Assembly (NCBI GenBank): GCA_028571685.1
Contig: CM053141.1
Location: forward strand, 51,706,333-51,770,332
Reading direction: 5' to 3'
From: Heterohyrax brucei
Lineage: Eukaryota; Chordata; Mammalia; Hyracoidea; Procaviidae
Length of the DNA stretch: 64,000 nucleotides
This document shows, piece after piece, positions 55,086 to 64,000 of this stretch (positions are counted from its first letter, which is position 1; each line of letters opens with the position of its first letter). The notes beneath the pieces were generated by a model. It was not told where the DNA came from. It did no database searches and worked only from the letters and a program-made list of their open reading frames with translations. Position numbers and translations under genes: made by a program.

Positions 55086-55594
55086 AGACTCTTAAGAACA
55101 CGCATGAGCTTATTTATTAGTCACTGAAACAAGAGAAAACAGACATCATGTAGAAATAGGGCAATGAAATGCAAGTGTGTTCTAAGGAACTGACAAGATT
55201 TGGGGTTTAATCAGGTGATCTGGAAGAGGATCCACAGAAGTGAGGGTTCACTGTGGCTTATGTGGTATAGAGAACTAGGGACAATTCTATGGTACAGGTA
55301 TCTTAATTGATCAGAGCTAAAAGGAGGGCAAACCACAGCTAGGCTAAAGCCATTATTGAGAAAGCGGCAGCGGTTACTCACAGTAAAAAAGGATTTGGAG
55401 CATTTTGTCCTTTTCCCAGCGATTTTCTTTGCTTAGACAAAATTATAAAGTGATTTTGTTTTATTTTGTATCATCGTATTTGCACAGAGACTTTGTTCAT
55501 TAGCAATCTTACACTTATCATCAACAATTTTGATTGAAATGTTTTGTCATTAAAAATTAATTTTGGTAAATATTGGAGCTAGCACAGCATAACC
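55086..55594. other. Unassigned DNA
   Basis: Nothing is recognised. Confidence 0.4.
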
Positions 55595-55752
55595 AAAACC
55601 TCATTGTTATTGAGCTGATTCTAACACATTGGAACCCCTTGGAACAGATAGAACTGACCCGTGTGGTTTCCAAGGAGTATCTGGTGGATTTGAACTGGTG
55701 ACCTTTTGGCTAGTAGTTATAGCTCTTAACCACTACACCATCAGTGTTTCCT
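55595..55752 (-). mobile_element. AfroSINE, short form
   Basis: Antisense: 'aaaacctcattgttattgagctgattc' to 'aaccactacaccatcagtgtttcc'. Confidence 0.87.
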
Positions 55753-55769
55753 TGTGCTGCATATTAAAA

Positions 55770-55990
55770 AGAATATTGAAATTAGACTCTGAAGCCTTGA
55801 ATTCAGATCTCAATTTTCCTACTTTCTAGCCCTGTGACCAGAAGAACATTTCTTAAATCTCTGGATCTCAACTTTCTTGTCCTGAAAATAAAGGTAATAA
55901 ATCATGCGTTCTCCATGTTCTTTCTAGCTATAATGTTCTGGGACTCAACTGCAATAAATCACCTGTCCAAATGCAGTGTTGTAAAAAATG
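55770..55990 (+). mobile_element. MIR SINE
   Basis: Sense MIR: 'gaattcagatctcaattttcctactttctagccctgtgacc', 'ctctggatctcaactttcttgtcctgaaaataaaggtaataa'. Confidence 0.7.
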
Positions 55991-56014
55991 ATTATTTCCA
56001 GTTACGCAAGATTA

Positions 56015-56157
56015 AAAACCCATTGCCAGAGGGTCAATTCTAATTATCAGCAACCCTATAAGATAGAGTAGGACTGCTTCATACAGTTTCCAAGAAGTGC
56101 CTGGTGGATCTGAACTGCTGACCTTAACCATTAGACTACCAAACCACCAGGGTTTCC
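56015..56157 (-). mobile_element. AfroSINE, short form
   Basis: Antisense: 'aaaaacccattgccagagggtcaattc' to 'ctaccaaaccaccagggtttcc'. Confidence 0.87.
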
Positions 56158-56271
56158 TATGCAAAATTAGTACCACGCTAATTCATGCTCATGGTGATAA
56201 CCACAAAGCAGTTTGAGATTCTAAAGTGTCTCTTGTGTCATTCTGTTAGCTTCCAATCCACACTTACAAAA

Positions 56272-56480
56272 CATCAAACCCACTGCTGTCAATTCCATCC
56301 CAATTCACGGTGACCCCATGTGTTACAGAGTAAAATTGCCACATAGGGTTTTCTTGGCTGTAATCTTTAACAAAAGTAGATTGCAAGAATTTTCATCTGT
56401 GGCCCTGCTGGATAGGTTCAAACAGCCAACCTTCAGGTTAGTAATTAAGCACAAAGCATTTGTACCACCTGGAGACCTTA
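56272..56480 (-). mobile_element. AfroSINE, long form
   Basis: Antisense: 'acatcaaacccactgctgtcaattcc', middle block 'ggctgtaatctttaacaaaagtagattgcaag', ending 'catttgtaccacctggagacc'. Confidence 0.83.
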
Positions 56481-58284
56481 GTCTATCTTTTTTTGGAGGA
56501 GCTGGTGGGTGTGGGGCATACATACTTAGCAAGTGTTAACAGAGAGACCTTACAACGCCTTTTCGAAATTCCTGGTCCCAGATTTTTTGTCTTCCCTTTT
56601 GAAGTCAGATTCTTTTGTTCTTCCTATACATGACTACTCTGTGGTTAAACCTCCAAACAATTATCTTCAAACTGCAAAGACCCAGTCAGATCTGCAAGTA
56701 AAAACTATGTCCTTGAGGGACCATTATTGTGTCAGACACTTTCATTTGTCTTGTTTGAGATTCGAAGATCAGCTGTCACTAACTGTACCTAAGGCCATCT
56801 CTATCTCTTTCCCTGTAGCACTGGGCCTGATAGAAGCCCTGCGGGAGAAAACTCCAACTGAGTAATGTGTGCTAGTCTTTGTTATAGTCTCCTGTTAGCT
56901 TTCTTAAGACCAGAGCTAAACCCAGCGCTTTGTTTTCAACTATACATGGTATAGCCGTAACCACAGAATTTCAAGAACTCTAGTTACTGTTAAGTCTTAC
57001 CACTACCCCTGAGGCCTATGAAAGACCACATTTGGACTAGATTTTCTTGTCTTCTAAAATGTCTGTGCTCCTTCTCTTCACTCACATCTTTCTTTTCTGC
57101 TAGGCTTCGCTCTGTCGTTGCTCTCAGGTTTACACTCTTGTTTGGGGAAGGTTCTACAACGGACCTTGACAGGAAGAAAAGAGCTCTCCAGCCATGTGCC
57201 ACCAGAAAAAACAAAGGACTCCCCAAATTCTGCAAGCCTTGAACCCGGTAACAACCTCCCAGTTTTCACTGTATACACACATATATGCACACAAACAGGC
57301 TTAGACTTACAGTTCTCAACTTTTTATTTTGCCAAGAATTTAAAATAATAATAATAATTTCGTTTCCTAACCATCATTTCAGAAAATGAAATATGTTGTC
57401 ACAAAATGTAGGAAGGACTTAATAGAAGAATCAAGAACAATTCTTTACACTCAGAAAATATAATTTTACGAGCAGCTTGTTACACTGATTTTCTAATTCT
57501 CTGTATTTTCAAGAACTGATTAAGTGAGAGATGAGTCACGGTACACTCACATGTGTCGGGAAGTGTGCACTCTGCTACACTCCCTGGGCCCTCCCACCAC
57601 ACAGTCCAGGGATGTGTGAATCACTTCAAACCCATCATGTGTGGGTGATGCTTGAATTTTCCACAGACTGAAGGAGAAAATCATCAAAATGACAAAATCA
57701 AAGCAGCCATCTAAGAACTGTGAATAGGGGGAAAAGAATATCTCTGGAAGAAAGTATAGGTATCATTCTGTGAGCCTATCCTCCAAAGATGTGGCATGAT
57801 TGAATGCAAAAGGGAAGACTGCATAAACATACAAATTATGCAGATAATTGTTAATTTTCTCTATTTCCTTTTCTCCACTGATATTTATCCTCTCTTTTTT
57901 TTCCACATTCTTCAGTGAAAGAGAGAAGGACAGAAGATGATGGTATCAGTATGCGGCTATCAAAGCAGTGCACAGAATACATAACTGCTTTTAACATTCT
58001 CACCCACTACTACAGAGTTATACTTTATATTCTGTCTCTTCACCAAATCCAGAGGCACTGAAGCCAAAAATACCCATACATATACGTATACATACATACA
58101 TGCATAGACCACCACTACATGTAAATACAATATAGTACATAAGAGTGAAAAACTCATAGAACTAATATACATGCATTTGGTCACATGTGACGCGTTGAAC
58201 CGCAGTTTCTTCATCTCAGAGTAACAACTATCCTTGCTTCTCAAACACCGTTGTCAATATACAATTTGCCTTGGGTGTAAAAAC
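56481..58284. other. Unassigned DNA, possibly single-copy
   Basis: About 1.8 kb with no recognised repeat. A plus-strand frame of 110 codons (56533-56865) ends after an acceptor-like 'tttccctgtag' (56809-56819). Antiparallel frames overlap at 56990-57348. I recognise no protein family. Confidence 0.45.
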
Positions 58285-58345
58285 CTTGGAAACTTCCCAT
58301 AAGGGCAGGAGTTCTGTTTCATTCACTTTGAGTTTCTCTCACAGG
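58285..58345 (+). mobile_element. Possible L2 relic
   Basis: 'cataagggcaggagttctgtttcattcactttgag' resembles the L2 3' end. Weak. Confidence 0.3.
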
Positions 58346-58357
58346 AAGCAGAATATT

Positions 58358-58526
58358 AAACCCAAACCAAATCCAGTACCATCAAATTGATTCCAACTCC
58401 CAGTGACCCTACTGGGCAGAGTGAAACAGCTCCACAGAGTTTCCAAGGAGCGCCTGGTAGATTCGAACTTTCAACATTTTGGTTAGCAACCATAGCTCTT
58501 ACTCACTATGCGACCAGGTTTTCTGG
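58358..58526 (-). mobile_element. AfroSINE, short form
   Basis: Antisense: 'aaacccaaaccaaatccagtaccatc' to 'cactatgcgaccaggttttc'. Confidence 0.88.
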
Positions 58527-58596
58527 AAACCCAATAGGCATTCAATAGAAATACTTCTCATGAAAATGTCATCTCACGAAGTTTCATGATACAAGA

Positions 58597-58980
58597 TGTT
58601 ATGGATCAAATTGTGTCCCACCCAAATACTTGATGCTGGAATGTTGGAATTGCAATCCTGTACTTGTAGATATAATCCTCTTTAAAAATAGTTTCTTGTA
58701 TTGTTATGTTAATGAGGCCATATCAGTGTCCTAAATCTAATACCTTCTGAGTTATTAAAAAAGGAGATTAAATACAGAGAAGATTACAAAATGGAGAAGA
58801 AAAGTACTGTATGATGATCAACACAGAACCAAGGACAGCTCAAGGCTGCCAACAAGGAAGGAATTAATGTGACCCATAACTTGACCGAGACTTTGAGTGG
58901 CAGTACTGTGAGAAAGTAAATTTCTTTAAAGCCATGCATTTGCGGTATTTCGGTTATAGCAGCGCTAGCAAACTAAGACA
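58597..58980 (+). mobile_element. Solo LTR, MaLR/ERVL-like, complete
   Basis: 384 bp from tgttatggatcaaattgtgt to 'gttatagcagcgctagcaaactaagaca'. The ends are typical of the family. The flanks caaga / caaag may be a decayed 5-bp duplication. Confidence 0.82.
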
Positions 58981-60245
58981 CAAAGCTTACTTTCTTGTAG
59001 TAAAATCTACCAGAAGGAATGATGTTGTGATACTCACCTAATAGAAGGATATTAAATCCTATTTCTTGTTAGGTGGAACAATATACCTAAGATTAAGTTA
59101 CTCATTTGGGGTATCACTGAGTAACATCTTGACTCATCCCGAACCAAACAACTGATATCTTGTCACACTGCCAAACACTGACTTCTGGTTTAAGGTTAGA
59201 CAACTGCAGTGTTTATAGGAAAGGCACCGAGCTGTTCTCCCACGATACACAATAAAGAGTATTATTAAATAACTGACCAAATCCACATTCAAAGAATCAA
59301 ATTTTAGTCTTCCTACACGGCACCCAGAACACTTATCTTCAAAGAACATACTTTGAAAATTTAGTATCAGCCCATCATTACATGTATTGCTAAGAAATAC
59401 AACCAAGGAGATCTACCATAAAAGTTTTGCTGCAGTTGGAAAAACTAACATGTATTTGAATAACAAAATGATGGCAGGTAGGAGAGAAGCATCATAGCCT
59501 TATACCAGCATAGCATACGAGAAGGAAAGAGACAGAAGGTGAAACATTTTTGTTCTTTAGAAGTCTCTATCTTTATTTGAAGTTAAAATTCAACTCACAG
59601 TGCAGAATATTTCCCTTTGTGTTTATTATCCAAATGTCCACTCCTATCTGCAAATGGTGTTAAAAAGGGAATTATCCAGCAAAGGAGAATGAGCCACCAT
59701 TAATGATTTATCCCCAAAACGACCCTTCCCCTGAGACTGATAGAGATCCTGAGAATGAGATATCTCAGTGTGCTCATTGGACAAAACATTGATTCTTTTC
59801 AACCAAGAAGCAAGATGTAATGGCAACTTGAGAAACACAGGAGGTATCAATACATGTTGGTGCTACTCACTGAAATAGGGGCATTGAAAGAGAACTAGAA
59901 TCAAGAGAGAAGGGTTATAACTTTATTCGTTTTATAAAACACCTGCTGTGAATGAGATATTCAAGAAGCGTTCTTAGTAATTGAACACGCTAACATGATA
60001 CACTGGAAATACTGTACTAGGAAATACCATAGGAGAAGCTAAGGGTATGCTGGATGTTACCTGGGAAAGCACATAAAGTGAAAAGTTCCAGTCTTGAGAA
60101 ATGTCGGTAACTGATCGCTAAGAAAGAGAAACAGAGTGACCAAAAACACTAAGAAGACACAGCCAAAGGAATAGGAGGGAAAACAAAAATATCTGAGTCA
60201 GGAAAGTCAGGACTAGACAGTGTTTCCAGGAGAAGGGAAGGGCAT
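58981..60245. other. Unassigned DNA
   Basis: About 1.3 kb with nothing recognised. Minus frames 59134-59406 and 59644-59850 lack known motifs. Confidence 0.45.
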
Positions 60246-60370
60246 TGTTGGGGGTTAAATCGTGTTCGCCACACCTGTAGAGGTAATCTTGCTTGGAAAC
60301 AGCATTTTCTTTGTTGTGTTAATTAGCTCATATGTGAGTAGAGTGAGTTCTAAATGCAATCACTTCTGAC

Positions 60371-60391
60371 ACACACACACACACACACACT
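60371..60391 (+). repeat. (CA)n microsatellite
   Basis: About ten ca/ac dinucleotide units inside the LTR. Confidence 0.9.
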
Positions 60392-60518
60392 CACTTGCAC
60401 AAGGTATGACAGACATCATGTGAAGATCTTCTACAAGCCAGGGAACTAAGGAAAGTCTAGGACTACCTAGAAGAAACGAATCAACACAGCAGAAACCCCA
60501 ATTTGGACTTTTATTCTC

Positions 60519-60677
60519 TCCAAGCCACTGCCATCGATTCGGGTCCAACTCATAGCAACCCTAGAGGTCACAGTAGAACTGCCCTACACAGTTTCCAAGG
60601 AGCGCCTGGCAGATCTGAACTGCTGATCTTTTGGTTAGCAGAAGTAGCACTTAACCTACTATGCCACCAGGGTTTCC
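60519..60677 (-). mobile_element. AfroSINE with TSD
   Basis: Antisense copy flanked by tttattctc at 60510-60518 and 60678-60686. Removing it restores the LTR phrase 'ggacttttattctccagaactgtg'. Confidence 0.92.
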
Positions 60678-60772
60678 TTTATTCTCCAGAACTGTGAAAA
60701 AATATAATTGCTATTCTTTCAAGATACCCCTTTATGGTATTTCTGTTATAGCAGTGCTAGGTAACTAGGGCA

Positions 60773-62682
60773 GTTATACAGAATCAAATATTGGTGAGAA
60801 ACTAGGTAAGATGAGACTAAATACTCTGCAATATCTAAGAGTGAATCTCCAAACTGAAAACAATATTAATGGGGAAAAAAAAAACCAAGTTACATCTGAA
60901 TTAAGTCTGGAGCTCTGTTAATAGTAATGTACCAATGTTGGCTTCTAAATTCTGATAAACGTACCACATTATATAAGAAGTCGCATCAGAGTAAACTGAG
61001 AGTGAAGGGTATATGAGAGCTTTTAGAATTATCTTTGAAATGTTTATTTGTAAATCAAAAGTTATTCTAAAATAAAATTTTTACTAATGATCAAATAAGA
61101 CAAGAAATTAATATTTTTTATCATAATTGTTTAACAGAAAGTAAAATTTATTGTTTCGTGTAGAAAGAGAAGGGATATCTTCAGGCAAGGACTGATCCAG
61201 CTCCAACTATGTCCTCAAGAACAAGCTCCTTCCTTATACTTCCCCTTGTCACCTGAGGTCTCACCTGAGGGATCACCTTTATCCTCAGATTCCATCTGGT
61301 TTTCCCTGGAAGGGTCCCTGGAAGGACTCGACTCTTGAGATGTCAAAACGGCTATCAAAACTACAAACTTTTCCTTCTTACAGGCAAAACATACACTAAC
61401 CACTTCCCACAGTCCCAGCAAATATCTTGTGACTGTTTCTTGACTCCAATGTGCTTATTTTCCCGACACTAGTAACCACCGCTAACATGAGGGCGGAATA
61501 AACTTACTGAGTTAAAAAATTCAAGTGATGTTAAACACACCAAAATATCTTCACTGAAACTGGGAAAGACGTGAACTCACCAACGGAAACGGAGTACTGT
61601 GGTCAACAGAAGGGGGAACTGGAGATCAGAGAAAACTGAGCAAATGTCAACTGCATTCAAGTTCCAGTTCCACTGCTAACAGCTAATTTTACTTCATTTC
61701 CTAACACTCCTAACATTTCTCATTTCAGGTCAGATATTTTTCAAAAAGCACTTCTCACATCAAATATTCTTTCCTTGACCTTCTCTCTAGTAAGTCATAC
61801 TGGGTGCATTTTAGGGGGTTCCTATTCCATGCCTGAAAGACTTTCGACCTTTTAAAGTCACAGTTCTATTTTTCCTATCAACATTCTCTTACCTGACATT
61901 ATTTCTCATTTGTATTTCCATATGTTAATTAGACTAGACCACATTACAAGTACATGAGAAGCTCAGGGCTTGTCTAACATTTTTTAGCCTTACACCCCTC
62001 ACCCCCACCTCATGACCAAAGAGATTGCAAAGCACATGGCCAGGTCTCAACAAACAATTGTAGAATAAATCCTATTACATCAAACAGTGCGGTGACACCA
62101 AAAAAAAAAAAAAAGGTACTGGAGTGAGAAACAGAGACTTGTGCTATAGTCCCAGCTTTACCTTTCACTGGTGTTAAAACAAAAGGCATGTTAAGTCAAT
62201 AATAAAAATTGATTTAAGCTTATTCAAAAATGGTTTGCAAATCAGAGTAACATTTTGACCAGTGTCAGAAATGTTCCACAGATAAGAAAAACCCTCAGAA
62301 TTCTTCTACCAAATCTTACTGGCATTGCCATTGAAAGCAAGGATTGAAACAGAACTGGTAAACAAACAGACTTGTGGTTAGGAGGGGTTTTCACACCACT
62401 TTGTCTTGAAGAACAATTGAAATAATTACTGACTTAGTCCTAAGCAAAGATCTGGTCTGACCTTTGGAGTTTGTTTCACTGAAACAGACTTAATTCTTCA
62501 AAGGAGCACAAGACTCCAAAGCAAAAAGGTCTTACTAGTTTATCTAGACCATTGTTTGATTCAAAGTGGCTTTTAAGAGCCAGTTTCACATGGCTTAAGG
62601 TTCAAAAGGACATGTAAGAGCAATGACCTACGTGCATTACCCCTACTTCCGTGAAATCCAGAAATCCAGATTCCAATATAAT
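60773..62682. other. Unassigned DNA, possibly single-copy
   Basis: About 1.9 kb. An A-run lies at 62100-62114. The minus-strand frame 61215-61421 (68 codons) has a Ser/Glu/Asp/Lys-rich end and a donor-like CAG/GTGAGA (near 61268), but I recognise no protein. 62125-62170 faintly resembles MIR. Confidence 0.45.
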
Positions 62683-62860
62683 TAAGGCACTTTAGTCACT
62701 GGTTGGACAATTTTTAACCTTTGAGCCTCATTATTTTCATCCATAAGATAAAACAGATTTTTATTTGATGTGCCAATGTTATATTTGATTGTGGAATCAA
62801 ATGAAATAAATTGTCTTCTAAAGTGTAAAACAAGCACAAGGAAACTCAGATCAAAGTCTA
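62683..62860 (+). mobile_element. Possible MIR relic
   Basis: 'ttagtcactggttggacaatttttaacctttgagcctcattattttcatccataagataaaac' follows the MIR order of clauses. Confidence 0.5.
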
Positions 62861-64000
62861 ACAAAGAATTTTGAGGTTTATAGAGAACAATTCCGGGAGA
62901 ATTTAGCTGGCTTTGTAAGTGGAATTACCTCAGAATAACGAGGAGAAAAGAAAGCGGTCCGGCCAGGATCGAGAAGGACTGAAACACAAGTTTAGGAATG
63001 AACATGGCATTTTCCTTAAACAGCAAGAAAACCAGCCTTACCAGCACTCATTTCTCCAATATGACTACAGAGATACACGTCTTCTGCTTTTTGACACTTG
63101 TAAATAGGACATTTTCAGTTAATTCTTGATTCTGGGTCTGTGAAATGTCAGAGGAAGTCAATTTAGAGAAATGAAAACCACCAGTGAAACCATAAAATTA
63201 TATGACAAGATATAACAGCAAGAAATAGTAAGAGATTATCTGGGTCTTCTCACTTTTAGGTAAGAGAACACTTCAATTGTCCAAAACAGAGAAGACAGCA
63301 GGTTTTCAAAGGCGACAAGATTTTACAATCATCTTCAGATGTCAATTCTGACTGCCACTACGTTAAGTATCATACACCGTAGAAATGCATTTTAGTTGGC
63401 CTTAGACTCCAATCAGCCTTAATCTGGAAGACATCAATTTTCTCCCAGACCTAGGTCACTGTGAAACCACAGTAGACCCAACTTGCACCTGACACCTCCC
63501 ATTACATTTTTTTCAAAACCTCTTATTGTTAACCTGTGCCTAATGTAAATAAGATACTCCTGCGAAAAATCTAAGGTACTTACTAGGATTATTACTTGAC
63601 AAACAGGAAAGCAGATGGAGGTCACTTGGATGTGTTTCAAACCCCTGGCCATTTGACTGCAGCAGACAAAGATAAGCACTGGTGACAAGAACGTCTGCAG
63701 GCACTGCTGATATTCTTTCTCTAGTATTTGATCCACTCTGTTTTCAAGAAGGAAATTCTTGAAAATTCTTTACTGATTAATACTCTCAAAGTGGTAACTT
63801 TGTCAACAATTAACTGAGATATTCCTTTAATACCACTCAATTTTCTAGTCTGTTGAACTCAACAATACATTTTGTAAGGAAAATTGACCTTGTCAATGCC
63901 ATATAAGGAAGCCCTATTTCTGTGTTCATTTCTAAAGGGTAAATCATAAGGAAAGGGATATTATAACAAAGTGCTGAATTTCTTCAAGTGTGAAATATTT
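62861..64000. other. Unassigned DNA
   Basis: Nothing recognised. Open frames 62919-63107 (plus; basic, Gln/Lys-rich) and 63434-63736 (minus) show no known domain. Confidence 0.45.

Larger units (their letters stand above)
60246..60772 (+). mobile_element. Solo LTR, MaLR/ERVL-like, split by SINE
   Basis: From tgttgggggttaaatcgtgt to 'gtatttctgttatagcagtgctaggtaactagggca'. It contains a (ca)n run (60371-60391) and an AfroSINE. Same family as 58597-58980. Confidence 0.82.

Noticed and set aside
1-64000. A CRISPR array, bacterial operon or phage module
   Set aside because: The base composition, LINE/SINE/LTR content and lack of long open frames are plainly mammalian. No spaced direct repeats of the CRISPR type occur.

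Overview
This window is nuclear DNA of a placental mammal, with no host gene that I can recognise. It is A+T-rich and consists mostly of retrotransposon copies. The repeat set points to Afrotheria: many tRNA-derived AfroSINE-type SINEs, many RTE-clade (BovB-related) LINEs with a '...cacctaacaacaaca' 3' end, several L1 lineages, MaLR/ERVL-like solo LTRs and old MIR elements. Short and long SINE forms are both present, differing by a middle segment of about 45 bp. From what I recall of SINE phylogeny this fits the elephant/hyrax/sea-cow group, but that is inference.

Layout. 1-1354 is unassigned. At 1355-9690 a truncated RTE element is split by a full-length 7.2-kb L1 on the minus strand (2250-9444), which has a perfect 16-bp target-site duplication (TSD), an intact ORF1, a broken ORF2 and a 5'UTR with two diverged tandem units. 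9776-10852 is a solo LTR with a 5-bp TSD, itself holding a second LTR-like insert. 11000-19500 carries scattered SINEs, two RTE copies (15569-17593 with a ~31-bp TSD; 18090-18650) and MIR remnants. 19950-25460 is an ancient L1 interrupted by seven younger insertions. 25857-29193 holds more truncated L1s and an LTR. 29194-31119 is unassigned. 31690-37092 is RTE-dominated and includes one nearly full-length RTE (33403-37092) whose 5' half is inverted; a solo LTR (34267-34797, TSD tttgc) sits in its 3' half. 37100-50500 mixes SINEs, a 15-bp-TSD L1 end (39206-39997), RTE 3' ends, an LTR, simple repeats and unassigned DNA. 51205-55085 is an old L1 split by a nearly full-length sense RTE (51471-54839) that carries an inverted duplicate of part of itself. 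55595-60772 holds SINEs and two LTRs. 60773-64000 is mostly unassigned.

How the parts work together. RTE copies end in the same 3' sequence as the SINEs, which fits RTE enzymes mobilising the SINEs in trans. The L1 family supplies its own ORF1p (RNA chaperone) and ORF2p (endonuclease/reverse transcriptase). In this copy ORF2 has three in-frame stops and several frameshifts, so it is not autonomous. Open reading frames over 60 codons outside these elements look like chance. All family names come from pattern memory, not a database search; most repeat boundaries are good to about 10-30 bp, and those set by TSDs are exact.
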